A stretch of DNA of 64,000 nt from an uncultured Nioella sp. (GCA_947495575.1 CANLZL010000001.1:310001-374000), one strand, 5' to 3'. Counted from the stretch's first letter, positions 25,801 to 35,353 are shown. Numbers and translations: made by a program. Notes: generated by a model from the sequence alone, not told the origin.

Positions 25801-26726
25801 CGACCATGCGGCATGTTCCAATCGATCATTGGCCCAGCCGGAACAATTCCAAGCGGGTTCCTCAACTCGGAAGGTGAGAAATACCCGGCTTTGTAAATCT
25901 CAGGCTTCACCGTGTAGGCCACGCCTGGCATCTGATAGATCTCACGTGCATAGGGCCAGAGGTTCGGGTAATCCATTAGCCGCCGAATGTTGCATTTGAA
26001 GGCGTAGTGATAGGCGACGTCAAACCTTGCAAGTGTCGGAAAAAGGCGCAGATCGGTTTCCGTCAACCTGTCGCCATGGATGTAGCGATTTTCATCCAAT
26101 CGCGCGTCGATTTGATCCAATGTCGCGAACAGCTGAGTCACCGCAGCGTCATAGGCGGTTTGGGTGCGCGCGAACCCTGCCTTGTAGACGCCGTTATTAA
26201 CCTCGGTATAGATACGTGCGTTCCAATGGTCGATGTCCTGCAGAAGGTCGGCGGGGGCAAGGTCCGGCCCGTCAAAGGCATCGTTTAGCATCCGCATGAT
26301 GTCAGCGCTTTCATTTGAGACCGCGCGGTTCAGTTTCTTGTCCCAGAGCAGTGGAACAGTGATCCGGCCCGTGTAAGCGGTGGCGTCTCTGGCATAGGCC
26401 TCGTGCAGCGCTGAGACGTGAAAAAGAGGATCGGCAAATTCACCAATCGGATCATAGATCCATCCCTGAGCATTGCGACGAGGGCGCGCGATGCTGATGC
26501 TGATCTTGCCCCGCAAACCTTTGAAAATCATCGTTAACAAAGTGCGATGCGCCCAGGGGCAATTCCACGCCACATAGAGGTGATAGCGCTCGGTCTCCGG
26601 CAGATGCGGGCCGTCTTTGGTGATCCAGTTTCGAATGGTTGCCTTTTGCCGCTGAAATACGCCGTTCAGCGTCGTGTCCGGGCCGGGGTCTTCGGCGTGA
26701 TACACCCCATCGATCATCATCCCCAT
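25797..26726 (-). CDS. Xi-class glutathione S-transferase, glutathionyl-hydroquinone reductase type
   Basis: This is a 309-residue protein with the Xi-class active-site motif NCPWAHRT (Cys near residue 55) and a C-terminal helical domain with HWNARIYTEVNNGVYKAGFA. It fits YqjG/PcpF-type enzymes, which use glutathione to reduce glutathionyl-hydroquinones. It lies 62 bp after the binding protein gene on the same strand and is probably co-transcribed, which is an unusual neighbour for a peptide transporter. Confidence 0.85.
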   Translation of the reverse strand: MGMMIDGVYHAEDPGPDTTLNGVFQRQKATIRNWITKDGPHLPETERYHLYVAWNCPWAHRTLLTMIFKGLRGKISISIARPRRNAQGWIYDPIGEFADPLFHVSALHEAYARDATAYTGRITVPLLWDKKLNRAVSNESADIMRMLNDAFDGPDLAPADLLQDIDHWNARIYTEVNNGVYKAGFARTQTAYDAAVTQLFATLDQIDARLDENRYIHGDRLTETDLRLFPTLARFDVAYHYAFKCNIRRLMDYPNLWPYAREIYQMPGVAYTVKPEIYKAGYFSPSELRNPLGIVPAGPMIDWNMPHGR

Positions 26727-26788
26727 CAGGGTGCGCTCCGTATTTCAAATACCCCGGCGCACGTAGCGCCGGGGCAGGGATCAGAGGA

Positions 26789-28348
26789 TCAGTTCATGGT
26801 CACCCAACGCAGGATCAGGAAGTTGTCCGGGCGTTGTGTCAGGGACACGCTGTCTGCCGTACCCCAAACGAGGGGCTGAACATACATCGGCACATAGACC
26901 TGATCGTCGATGATGATCTGCGCAGCCTCATCCAGCATTGCCTGACGGGCGTCATCGTCGATCTCGGACTGGATCATTGGCAACATCTCATCGATGCGCG
27001 CATTCGAGTAACCGCCAAAGTTCCATGTTCCCAGACGCTCGCCGGGGGTGTGAACAAGGAAGCGGATCGGATGCTCTGCATCAAACGTGCCGGGAGACCA
27101 ACCCAGGAGGTACATGTCGAAATTGTCCTCGCGCAGTTCCGGCCAGTAGTTGCGGACGGGCATGGCATCGAGCTCTGCCGTGATCCCCACTTGCGCCAGC
27201 ATCGACACGACCGCCTGGCAGACGGCCTCATCATTCAGATAGCGGTCATTGGGGCAACGCAGCCCGAAGGAGAAACCATCGGCATAACCTGCCTCGGCAA
27301 GCAACGCGCGCGCTGCATCCGGATCGTAGGCAGGACGCATGTCATTGGCGGCAGAGAAGCCGCGCATCGCCGGGCTGACCAATTGGCTGGCCTCTTCAGC
27401 ATTGCCTCGCATGATAGTCTGCAGGATAGCCGGAACATTCAACGCATGTGCCACCGCCTGACGCACCCGCACATCCTGGAACGGGTTTGGCTGGCCTGCA
27501 TCTTCGGTATATTGCAGTGTCTCATGCTCATGGCCAAAGCCCAACATGATTACGCGTGCTTCAATCCCTTGAATGACGTCAACGCCATCAGCCGAGGCAA
27601 GGCGCGCGGCATCCTGAATGGGGACCGGGTTAATCATGTCGACATCGCCAGACAGCAATGCGGCAACTGCAGTGGCCGAGTTCTCGATCGGTGTGAATTC
27701 GGCGCGGGTCAGGTTGTGCTCAACCTCGCCCCACCAGCCTTCAAATGGTTCAAGAACGGTGCGCAGGCCAGGTTCACGCTCGGCCAGCATAAAGGCGCCT
27801 GTGCCATTTGCATTGCGGGTGGCGTGGTTTTCGGCGTCCCGCGCGGGGCGGTCCGCACCATTGTCGCCAGCCCAACCGCTATCCATCATCATCCAATTGG
27901 CGATGGAGTCTGGAAAGATCGGGTTCGGGGCAGAGGTCAGAATATCGACAGTGTATTGATCGACAACCACAACTTCTGAAACAGGCGAGAACCAGCTGGA
28001 CACGTCAGATTCTTCAGACGACGCGCGCTCATAAGAAAAGAGGACGTCATCGGCGTCAAACGCGCTTCCATCATGGAAGGTTACGCCCTCGCGCAAGTGA
28101 AACCGCCAGCCCTCGCCGTCGCCAATTGGTTCCCAACTGGTTGCAAGCGAAGGTTCAATTGCCATGTCGCGGCCGCGCCGTACCAGCCCCTCATAGACAT
28201 TATTCAAAAAACCCAGAACCGGGGCCGAACTAACTGCGTGGGGGTCCATCGTCTGCGGGTCCGTGGTTGAAGCCCAACGGAATGTCTCCGCTGTCGCGAC
28301 TGTCCCCAAGCACATCGCAAGTGCCGCTGAGGTCATGATTATGCGCAT
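26789..28348 (-). CDS. Peptide/nickel-type substrate-binding protein (SBP_bac_5)
   Basis: This is a 519-residue periplasmic protein with a signal peptide (cleavage likely after TVATA, about residue 20). The SBP_bac_5 pattern is clear: RWASTTDPQTMDPHA, LNNVYEGLVRRG, WRFHLREGVTFHDGSAFDADDV, PVRNYWPEL. Length is normal for family 5. It is presumed to feed DppBC and the fused ATPase. The ligand could be a peptide, but this family also carries glutathione, opines and other compounds. Confidence 0.9.
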   Translation of the reverse strand: MRIIMTSAALAMCLGTVATAETFRWASTTDPQTMDPHAVSSAPVLGFLNNVYEGLVRRGRDMAIEPSLATSWEPIGDGEGWRFHLREGVTFHDGSAFDADDVLFSYERASSEESDVSSWFSPVSEVVVVDQYTVDILTSAPNPIFPDSIANWMMMDSGWAGDNGADRPARDAENHATRNANGTGAFMLAEREPGLRTVLEPFEGWWGEVEHNLTRAEFTPIENSATAVAALLSGDVDMINPVPIQDAARLASADGVDVIQGIEARVIMLGFGHEHETLQYTEDAGQPNPFQDVRVRQAVAHALNVPAILQTIMRGNAEEASQLVSPAMRGFSAANDMRPAYDPDAARALLAEAGYADGFSFGLRCPNDRYLNDEAVCQAVVSMLAQVGITAELDAMPVRNYWPELREDNFDMYLLGWSPGTFDAEHPIRFLVHTPGERLGTWNFGGYSNARIDEMLPMIQSEIDDDARQAMLDEAAQIIIDDQVYVPMYVQPLVWGTADSVSLTQRPDNFLILRWVTMN

Positions 28349-28714
28349 TTCCTGTCCTTTCCTGTTGACGCTCTTCCTAAAGAACTGTGGCGATTGGCAG
28401 AGTGATCAACCTTTGCGGGCAATTCCCTGTTGCACACCCGTTCTAATGTTTGCGTCTTTCCCTGTTCGTCCGATCTTGGCACCGCCTAGCTCTCGCAAGG
28501 CCCGTTGATCTGGCCATTTGCGCCGAACGAGGTGGTAGCTTGGTTTCAGACTGGTGCGATTGTCACCCCCAAAATGCAGCCTCACAGGTTTGTGATTGCG
28601 CTAGCAGCCTCCATTTGCCGCTCCAATCCCCTGCAAAAACGGTTGAAGACCGCCGGGCAAAGTGAAAGAAGTGGCCCTCAGTTATCAGATTGCGGCTACA
28701 GAGCGGAGGGCTCG
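28349..28714. other. Divergent intergenic region between binding protein gene and nadA
   Basis: About 366 bp without a credible gene. A frame open from 28505 joins nadA but lacks NadA homology. The region must hold the divergent promoters; no convincing operator, riboswitch or terminator was recognised. Confidence 0.5.
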
Positions 28715-29767
28715 ATGCTCGACATCGCCACTATGCGTCATGACCTAAAAGACGCGTTTGACCTTGATCCAAACCCCAGCTTGGCCGAGGAAATGTCCGA
28801 CCGCTACGCAGCAATGAGCCGCGTGGTGAATCCCGTCGATTGGGCTATGCACGCGCCCTATGTGGCCGCTATCGACAAGCTCAAGAAAGAGCGTGGCGCG
28901 GTTATCCTGGCGCATAACTACATGACGCCTGAGATATACCATGGCGTTGCGGATTTCGTGGGCGACAGTTTGCAACTGGCGATCAAGGCAACCGAAGTCG
29001 ATGCGGACATCATCGTGCAAGCCGGTGTGCATTTCATGGCCGAAACCTCAAAGATCTTGAACCCGTCCAAAACGGTTTTGATCCCGGATATGGCGGCGGG
29101 CTGCTCATTGGCAGACTCGGTCAAGCCAGAGGGGATCGCCCAGATGCGAGCGCAATACCCTGGCGCGCCGGTGGTGACGTATGTGAACACTACGGCCGAA
29201 GAAAAGGCCGCCTCTGACATCTGTTGCACCTCATCGAACGCCGCCGCCATCGTGCGCGCGATGGAGAGCGACACGGTGATCATGACGCCCGATCAATACC
29301 TTGCGCAAAACGTGGCGCAGCTGGTGCCGGAAAAGAATGTCGTCTGGTGGGAAGGCTCCTGCATTGTGCATGAACAATACACCGCCCAAGACATCAATGA
29401 GTTCCGCGAATGGAACCCGGGCACCAAGATCATAGCCCACCCAGAATGCCCGCCCTCAGTGGTTGAAGCCTCTGACTTTTCTGGCTCAACCAGCGGCATC
29501 ATCAAATATGTGACCGACAACAAGCCGGAAAAAGCGATGCTGGTCACCGAATGCTCTATGGCGTCTAACATTGCCGATGCCTTGCCAGAGGTCGATTTCG
29601 TCGGACCGTGCAACATGTGTCCGTATATGAAGAAAATCACGCTCGAGAAAATCCTGTGGTCGCTCTACACTAAATCCGAAGAGGTGCATGTAGATCCCGA
29701 GGTTGGGTCAAAGGCCCGTGTGGCCGTTGAGCGCATGATCGACCTCAGTAAGAAACTGGGTATCTAA
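28715..29767 (+). CDS. nadA: Quinolinate synthase
   Basis: This 350-residue [4Fe-4S] enzyme condenses iminoaspartate with dihydroxyacetone phosphate to quinolinate. Diagnostic parts: VILAHNYMTPEIYH, the three conserved cluster Cys in MAAGCSLAD, EGSCIVHEQYT and FVGPCNMCPYMKKITLE, and HPECPPSV. ATG at 28715 is chosen because GGAGG lies 6-7 nt upstream. Length is normal for the family. It is first of the tight nadA-nadB-nadC operon; the gap to nadB is 4 bp. Confidence 0.97.
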   Translation: MLDIATMRHDLKDAFDLDPNPSLAEEMSDRYAAMSRVVNPVDWAMHAPYVAAIDKLKKERGAVILAHNYMTPEIYHGVADFVGDSLQLAIKATEVDADIIVQAGVHFMAETSKILNPSKTVLIPDMAAGCSLADSVKPEGIAQMRAQYPGAPVVTYVNTTAEEKAASDICCTSSNAAAIVRAMESDTVIMTPDQYLAQNVAQLVPEKNVVWWEGSCIVHEQYTAQDINEFREWNPGTKIIAHPECPPSVVEASDFSGSTSGIIKYVTDNKPEKAMLVTECSMASNIADALPEVDFVGPCNMCPYMKKITLEKILWSLYTKSEEVHVDPEVGSKARVAVERMIDLSKKLGI

Positions 29768-29771
29768 GCCG

Positions 29772-31328
29772 GTGATCGAAACGGATCGCATTGTCATTGT
29801 TGGCGCCGGCCTCGGGGCGCTTTATGCGGCGTTGGAACTGGCACCGCGCCCGGTTTTGATGATTTCGCCCGAGAAGTTGGGCGATGGTGCAAGCTCCGCC
29901 TGGGCGCAAGGCGGGGTTGCCGCGGCAATGGCCGATACCGATAGCCCTGAGGCTCATGCGCGTGACACGATTTCGGCTGGGGCAGGGACGGTTGACGCGG
30001 ATGTGGCTGCAATGGTTACACGGGTTGCCCGTGAGCATATTGTTGATTTGACCGAGCTTGGCACGCCCTTTGATCGCACTTCAGATGGCGGTTATGTCAT
30101 GAGCCGCGAGGCCGCGCATTCCATGGCACGAGTTGTCCGGGTTCAGGGCGATCAGGCTGGCCGTCAGATCATGGAAACACTGATTGCCGCCACACGTGCG
30201 ACCCCGTCGGTTCAAGTGATCGAAGGCGTTTTGGCGTCGGGCCTTGAGGCCGAGAATGGCAAGGTCACCGGAGTTTGGATCGAAAGCGCAGAGGAATCGA
30301 CCGGGTCGGTCCTTGTGCGGTCCCCCGCTATTCTGTTGGCTGGCGGCGGCTCTGGTGGGCTCTTTGCGCATACCACCAATCCGCCGCGTATTCGCGGTCA
30401 GGTGATTGGCATGGCAGCTCGCGCAGGGGCCGTTATTGGCGACCCCGAATTTGTGCAATTTCACCCCACAGCCTTTGATATAGGTGAAGATCCCGCCCCA
30501 CTGGCGACCGAAGCCCTGCGTGGTGACGGTGCGACCCTGATCAACAAACATGGCGAGCGCTTCATGCTCGACGTCCATCCCGATGCCGAGCTTGCCCCAC
30601 GTGATATCGTGGCCCGCGCTATTTTTGCGCAGACCCAGGTGGGAAACCGCCCCATGCTCGATACGCGGGACGCCTTGGGGCCTGAAGTTCTCACCCGGTT
30701 CCCGTCTGTCGCTGAAACATGTGCCCGCGCTGGCATTGACCCTGTGACCGAGGCGATCCCAGTAGCCGTTGCCGCGCATTATCATATGGGCGGCATCGAC
30801 ACGGATGAGGCCGGAAGGGCAAGTTTGAAAAATCTGTGGGTTTGTGGCGAAGCCTCCTCGACCGGGCTGCATGGCGCGAACCGTCTTGCCTCTAACGGGT
30901 TATTGGAGGCACTGGTTTACGCGCGCAACGCGGCCGAAGATATCGCGGCGGCAGTCCCAGTTTCCGAAGCAGTTGAACTCACCTTGAGTTTTCCATCCGG
31001 AGGGCAACAGGTTGACCTGGTGGCGCTTGCGGAATTGCGTCAGGCCATGACAACCTATGTCGGCATCCGCCGCAATGGCGAGGGGCTGCGCACGGCTTTG
31101 CAAATCATCGCCAGGATCGAAGCTGACCAGTCCAGCAATCCGACCTTTGTCAATATGACCGCAACTGCCACGTTGATCGCGGCGGCTGCTCTGCAACGCA
31201 CCGAAAGCAGGGGCGGGCATCTGCGCGAAGATTTTCCCGATGCCGACCCCGATCAGGCCACCCGGACACGCATCACATTGGAAGAGGCGATGGCCATCCG
31301 CGCCGCCGCCGCGAAAGCTTTGATATGA
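29772..31328 (+). CDS. nadB: L-aspartate oxidase
   Basis: This is a 518-residue FAD enzyme that oxidises L-aspartate to iminoaspartate for NadA. The FAD-binding motif IVGAGLGALYAALEL is at the N-terminus. SSAWAQGGVAAAM, QFHPTAFD, GLHGANRLASNGLLEALVY and HYHMGGI are typical of the succinate dehydrogenase/NadB flavoprotein family. The start codon is GTG. It overlaps nadC by 4 bp. Confidence 0.96.
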   Translation: MIETDRIVIVGAGLGALYAALELAPRPVLMISPEKLGDGASSAWAQGGVAAAMADTDSPEAHARDTISAGAGTVDADVAAMVTRVAREHIVDLTELGTPFDRTSDGGYVMSREAAHSMARVVRVQGDQAGRQIMETLIAATRATPSVQVIEGVLASGLEAENGKVTGVWIESAEESTGSVLVRSPAILLAGGGSGGLFAHTTNPPRIRGQVIGMAARAGAVIGDPEFVQFHPTAFDIGEDPAPLATEALRGDGATLINKHGERFMLDVHPDAELAPRDIVARAIFAQTQVGNRPMLDTRDALGPEVLTRFPSVAETCARAGIDPVTEAIPVAVAAHYHMGGIDTDEAGRASLKNLWVCGEASSTGLHGANRLASNGLLEALVYARNAAEDIAAAVPVSEAVELTLSFPSGGQQVDLVALAELRQAMTTYVGIRRNGEGLRTALQIIARIEADQSSNPTFVNMTATATLIAAAALQRTESRGGHLREDFPDADPDQATRTRITLEEAMAIRAAAAKALI

Positions 31329-32176
31329 CCCAGTTCAGCACCATGCCCGACCTCATCCTTGAACCGTTGGTGCGGTCAGCTCTGATGGAAGATCTGGGGA
31401 CTTATGGCGATGTGACCACACGTGCCGTGATCCCCGCGGAAACAACTTATGACGCGGCCATCAATGCGCGCGATACGGGTGTGGTTTCTGGGATGCAAAT
31501 CGCGGCAATCGCCTTTCGCCTGGTCGATCCTGACCTTCAAATCGAAACTTTACGCCCTGATGGATTCCCCTGTCAGCCCGGCGACACGTTGATGCGCATC
31601 AAGGGCAAGGCCAGCTCGATCCTGTCTGGAGAGCGGGTTGCGCTCAACTTTGCAGGGCGCCTTTCGGGAATTGCAACATTGACTGCGGGATTTGTCAAAG
31701 AAACAGCAGGGACGTCCACCCGTATCACATGCACACGCAAAACCACGCCAGGCCTGCGCCTTGTTGAGAAACAGGCGGTTTTGCATGGCGGCGGGCACAA
31801 TCATCGGTACAGCCTGTCCGATGCAATTCTGATCAAGGACAACCACATCGCGGCGGCTGGCGGCGTACGGGCCGTTTTGGATGCGGCCAAAGCGGTGGCC
31901 TCGCATATGATGAAGATCGAAATCGAGGTTGATACGCTCGACCAACTGGCCGAAGTGCTGGAGGTTGGCGGTGCGGACAATGTGCTCTTGGACAATATGG
32001 ACACACCGACATTGGCCCGCGCGGTAGAGTTGGCCAAAGGCCGGATCGTGACCGAAGCCTCTGGCAACATGAAACTGCCCCGCATTGCAGAAGTGGCCGC
32101 CACCGGGGTCGATTATATCTCCTCCGGGGCGCTTACACACTCCGCCAAGACGCTAGACTTGGGTCTCGATTTTTAG
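31325..32176 (+). CDS. nadC: Nicotinate-nucleotide diphosphorylase (quinolinate phosphoribosyltransferase)
   Basis: This is a 283-residue enzyme that converts quinolinate and PRPP to nicotinate mononucleotide. Conserved parts include LNFAGRLSGIAT, TRKTTPGLRLVEKQAV, GGHNHRYSLSDAILIKDNH, and ISSGALTHSAKTLDLGLDF at the C-terminus. It completes the de novo NAD pathway with nadAB. Its stop is 4 bp from the convergent amidohydrolase stop, and no intrinsic terminator is visible there. Confidence 0.97.
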   Translation: MTQFSTMPDLILEPLVRSALMEDLGTYGDVTTRAVIPAETTYDAAINARDTGVVSGMQIAAIAFRLVDPDLQIETLRPDGFPCQPGDTLMRIKGKASSILSGERVALNFAGRLSGIATLTAGFVKETAGTSTRITCTRKTTPGLRLVEKQAVLHGGGHNHRYSLSDAILIKDNHIAAAGGVRAVLDAAKAVASHMMKIEIEVDTLDQLAEVLEVGGADNVLLDNMDTPTLARAVELAKGRIVTEASGNMKLPRIAEVAATGVDYISSGALTHSAKTLDLGLDF

Positions 32177-32180
32177 ACCC

Positions 32181-33053
32181 CTACGCGAAATAGAACCGAT
32201 GCGCCGTGTCATGAAATACGGCCTGTTTTACCTCGCCCGGCAGAAGTTGGTCATAGGTTTTGACCAGCGTCGCGTAATCGGAGGTCAGTGAATCCACCGG
32301 GAAGTTTGACCCAAACATGCAGCGCGGCCCAGTGAACTGGGTCAGGCAGGTATGGACAATTGGCGCAATGCCCGCGGGCGTCCAGCCATGATCAAACATG
32401 CCAAGCCCGGACAGTTTGCAAACCACCTGCGATTGCTCGGACAGGGATTTCAGTGCTTCGGCCCAAGTGGCCAATCCCGCGTCGCTGCGATCATGTGGTG
32501 ACCCTGCATGGCACAGGGCGACTGCAGTATCGGGCGCTTGTGCTAAGACATCTCCGGTTTTTTGCATCAGCTCGGGCAACAATTGCAGGTCGAAAGAAAA
32601 TCCAAGATCGGGCAGGCGTTTCAACCCTTCCAGAAAGCGCGGATTGTCGAGCAGGCCATTGGTGCCAGTTTTGGCATCTTCACCGGGGGCGCGTCCAATG
32701 ATCTGACGAACGCCACGTACAGAGGGCAGGGTGGCAAAGCGCGCCAGTTGATCGGCAACGTCATCGGCGGTCAGGTCACAAAAAACCACCTGTGCCATTG
32801 GCCAATCGGGGTAGGCCTCGGCCACGGATTGGACCCATTTGGCCTCTTCCCAACCATCTGCGGCCCCGACCTGAATATGAACCGACGCGGAAAAGCCAAA
32901 AGGCGCACCGCAGGCGCGGAACTCATCCAGCAGGTAGTTCCGCTGAATTGGTGTGGGGTCGCCAAAAAACCGTGGCGCGCCCTGTTCCATCAGCCAAGGG
33001 TAGTGGACGGCCGATAAATCCCAAAGGTGGTGATGCGCGTCGATCCGGCTCAT
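32181..33053 (-). CDS. Amidohydrolase-2 family protein (COG3618, lactonase-like)
   Basis: This 290-residue TIM-barrel metal-dependent hydrolase has the HxH motif in RIDAHHHLWD (residues about 3-12), VCKLSGLG, and a catalytic Asp in MFGSNFPVDSL. The closest described activities in COG3618 are L-fuconolactonase and related sugar lactonases. It overlaps the upstream SnoaL-like gene by 4 bp and is read away from the ABC transporter across the shared operators. This suggests hydrolysis of a lactone in the pathway of this island; the substrate is not identified. Confidence 0.82.
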   Translation of the reverse strand: MSRIDAHHHLWDLSAVHYPWLMEQGAPRFFGDPTPIQRNYLLDEFRACGAPFGFSASVHIQVGAADGWEEAKWVQSVAEAYPDWPMAQVVFCDLTADDVADQLARFATLPSVRGVRQIIGRAPGEDAKTGTNGLLDNPRFLEGLKRLPDLGFSFDLQLLPELMQKTGDVLAQAPDTAVALCHAGSPHDRSDAGLATWAEALKSLSEQSQVVCKLSGLGMFDHGWTPAGIAPIVHTCLTQFTGPRCMFGSNFPVDSLTSDYATLVKTYDQLLPGEVKQAVFHDTAHRFYFA

Positions 33054-34054
33054 GTGCGGGGCACCTCGGCCATGCGGGCCAGAATATCAACACCCTGCGT
33101 TTTCCAGAAATGCAGTAAGTCGATAAAGATCCAGTTTTCGGCCAGTTTGTCGTCGCGGCGGCGATAGATATCAACCACACGAAACTCGCCCGGCTTGCCG
33201 GTGGCCGGCATTCCCATAAAGCCACCTGTCGGCGTTGCCGTGAAATTCGGCCAACCAAAAAATCCGCCATAACTGCCTTCGCCGATGCGGCAGACATGTT
33301 TGGTATTTGAGCGCTCAGAGAACCCCGCACGGAACGGGCCGGAATGCTGTTTGGCATAGCGTTCAATGGTGAATGTCGATCCAATCCCGGCAGGACCCCA
33401 CCAAATCATGTCATCGTGCCAGGTCCGTGCAAGTTCTTCCTCTAACGGCAGACCCAGATCCCATTTGCCTAAATCCGCGACCATTCGATTGATGGCATCC
33501 AAAGTTGCAACGCCCTCCGCGGGATCTTGTGCATCGAACATCAACCCGTCATGCGTGGTTGGTCCCGGTTGAACCAGATTGGCGCCAGTTTGTGGCGGGA
33601 AAGGGTGCAGCCCTGCCTGCATCATCACATGCGGAATATCGAAGAATAGGGCGGTTTCCTGAATTTTACCGTCCGCCACCCTGTGAAATTCGGCATATCG
33701 CAGCATGACAATTTTGCCTGTAGGCTGAATGCCAAGCCATGGCGCATCAAAAAGCGCCATGAAGTGCCCCATGGATGTGACCCAGACAGCGCCGTCACCA
33801 TGCAGTGCGTCGGTGCCTGCCATAAAGACATCCATACGGCGTTTCATCGAGGTCATGGCCAGCTTGAACGGCGCCCAGACCTTGGTGGATACATTTTCCG
33901 TGCCGGTGATCTCATTGAACGGATGCACGCCCCTCCAAACCAACGAATCTGCGCAGTATTCTTCCATGACGCGCCCGCAAAAAGCGGCGTCAGAGGCGTC
34001 GAGGGCCTGAAGGTACGTCCGAACTAGATCTTTTTCGGATTGGAAATCTGTCAT
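33050..34054 (-). CDS. Tandem SnoaL/NTF2-fold protein A
   Basis: This is a 334-residue protein with two SnoaL-like (NTF2-fold) halves, each about 150 residues. Half 1 has WRGVHPFNEITG and FFDIPHVMMQAG; half 2 has WWGPAGIGSTFTIERYA, FGWPNFTATPTGG and ENWIFIDLLHFWKTQGVDI. The family includes polyketide cyclases, ester cyclases and epoxide hydrolases, so the reaction is open. ATG at 34054 is chosen; one at 34066 is also possible. It is divergent from the ABC transporter and related to the proteins at 39078, 40998 and 43824. Catalytic residues could not be assigned. Confidence 0.78.
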   Translation of the reverse strand: MTDFQSEKDLVRTYLQALDASDAAFCGRVMEEYCADSLVWRGVHPFNEITGTENVSTKVWAPFKLAMTSMKRRMDVFMAGTDALHGDGAVWVTSMGHFMALFDAPWLGIQPTGKIVMLRYAEFHRVADGKIQETALFFDIPHVMMQAGLHPFPPQTGANLVQPGPTTHDGLMFDAQDPAEGVATLDAINRMVADLGKWDLGLPLEEELARTWHDDMIWWGPAGIGSTFTIERYAKQHSGPFRAGFSERSNTKHVCRIGEGSYGGFFGWPNFTATPTGGFMGMPATGKPGEFRVVDIYRRRDDKLAENWIFIDLLHFWKTQGVDILARMAEVPRT

Positions 34055-34123
34055 TTTTTCTTTCACTTTTTCAGCATCTTGCCTGAGATTTACGCAGGGT
34101 AAACCTGAAACTCAGATTCTTTT

Positions 34124-34139
34124 TTGCAAACGTATGCAA
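34124..34139. promoter_or_regulatory. LacI-type operator, island copy 1
   Basis: TTGCAAACGTATGCAA, flanked by T and A runs that extend the inverted repeat to 34120-34143. It sits in the divergent promoter between SnoaL-like protein A and the CUT1 ATPase gene. The same core occurs 55 bp to the right. Confidence 0.75.
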
Positions 34140-34178
34140 AAAATTCTTGCCAAGTCGCAGGCCCCCTGTCTACCCTCT

Positions 34179-34194
34179 TTGCAGACGTATGCAA
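34179..34194. promoter_or_regulatory. LacI-type operator, island copy 2
   Basis: TTGCAGACGTATGCAA differs from copy 1 at one position. The 55-bp spacing is about five helical turns, suitable for cooperative or looped binding by the LacI-family protein encoded at 42808. Confidence 0.75.
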
Positions 34195-34214
34195 CACGCA
34201 TGACGGGGGAGTTT

Positions 34215-35270
34215 ATGGCCGAAATCCAACTGCGCAACATTTCCAAGCGGTGGGGGTCCTTTGTGGGCGTCGACAATTTCGATCTTACCATTAAGGACGA
34301 AGAGTTTCTGGTGCTTCTGGGCCCGTCGGGCTGTGGCAAGACAACGACCATGCGAATGATCGCTGGTCTTGAAGAAGCAACAGAGGGCGACATCATTGTC
34401 GGCGGAAAACGCGTCAATGACCTCGATCCCAAAGACCGCGACGTAGCAATGGTTTTCCAAAGCTACGGCTTGTATCCGAACATGAATGTTTACGACAACA
34501 TCAAGTTCCCTCTGAAAGTCCGCAAAGTTGACCCTGCGACCCATGACGAACGCGTCATGCGCGCCGCTGCCATGGTTGAGCTTGAGCCATTCCTGCACCG
34601 CAAGCCGGCTGAGTTGTCGGGCGGTCAGCGCCAGCGTGTGGCTTTGGCCCGCGCGATTGTGCGGGAACCAAATGTGTTCCTGATGGACGAGCCATTGTCG
34701 AACCTTGATGCAAAGCTGCGTGTTTCCACGCGCGCCCAGATCAAGAACCTGAGCCATGAACTAAAGGTGACAACGGTTTACGTGACACACGACCAGATCG
34801 AAGCCATGACCCTGGCTGATCGCGTTGTGGTCATGAAGCAGGGGATCGTTCAACAAGTCGGCACACCAACCGATATCTATGACAATCCGGCCAACACATT
34901 TGTCGCCAGCTTCATTGGCTCGCCAGCGATGAACTTGATGGAAGGTGAATTGTCTGGCGGTGTCTTTACCGGCAAAAATGTTCGTGTTGAGGGGCTTAAC
35001 GGTCCTGATGGCCCGGTACAGCTTGGTTTCCGTGCCGAAGATGCATCGATTGCCGACGGCCCCGGAACTGCCCAGATCACAGCACCCGTCTACACGATGG
35101 AATTGCTGGGGGATGCAACAATGCTGACCGCCCGCGCCGGTGGTGCATTGGTGTCGGTGAAAGCCCACAAAGAATTCCGAATTGAGATCGGAGAGGAGAT
35201 CTCCTTCTCGATCCCTTCGGAGATTTGCCACCTGTTTCATCACGAAACCGGAGCAAGAATCGAGGCCTAA
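34215..35270 (+). CDS. CUT1 sugar-type ABC transporter ATP-binding protein (UgpC/MalK-like)
   Basis: This is a 351-residue ATPase with Walker A GPSGCGKTTT, signature LSGGQRQR, Walker B VFLMDEPLSNLDAKLR, H-loop YVTHDQIEAMT and a C-terminal TOBE/regulatory domain (LGFRAEDASIADG). ATG at 34215 has GGGGGAG just upstream; a frame open from 34134 would swallow operator 2. It is first in the rightward operon; its binding protein follows after 83 bp. Confidence 0.92.
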   Translation: MAEIQLRNISKRWGSFVGVDNFDLTIKDEEFLVLLGPSGCGKTTTMRMIAGLEEATEGDIIVGGKRVNDLDPKDRDVAMVFQSYGLYPNMNVYDNIKFPLKVRKVDPATHDERVMRAAAMVELEPFLHRKPAELSGGQRQRVALARAIVREPNVFLMDEPLSNLDAKLRVSTRAQIKNLSHELKVTTVYVTHDQIEAMTLADRVVVMKQGIVQQVGTPTDIYDNPANTFVASFIGSPAMNLMEGELSGGVFTGKNVRVEGLNGPDGPVQLGFRAEDASIADGPGTAQITAPVYTMELLGDATMLTARAGGALVSVKAHKEFRIEIGEEISFSIPSEICHLFHHETGARIEA

Positions 35271-35303
35271 CAAGGCCTTGGCCGCTTAGCGGCGGCAAAC
35301 CAA

Positions 35304-35331
35304 TGGGTGCAGAACTTCGAAGCTGCACCCA
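35304..35331 (+). other. Intercistronic hairpin before the binding protein gene
   Basis: TGGGTGCAG and CTGCACCCA form a 9-bp perfect stem around AACTTCGAAG, itself partly self-complementary. No T-run follows. A role in mRNA processing or in setting binding protein expression is likely. Confidence 0.5.
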
Positions 35332-35353
35332 GTTCCTAACAGGGAGACAAGCA

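Noticed and set aside
28505-28714. Reading frame continuous with nadA giving 70 extra N-terminal residues
   Set aside because: No NadA homology in this part; ATG at 28715 has a GGAGG at proper distance and gives the usual family length.
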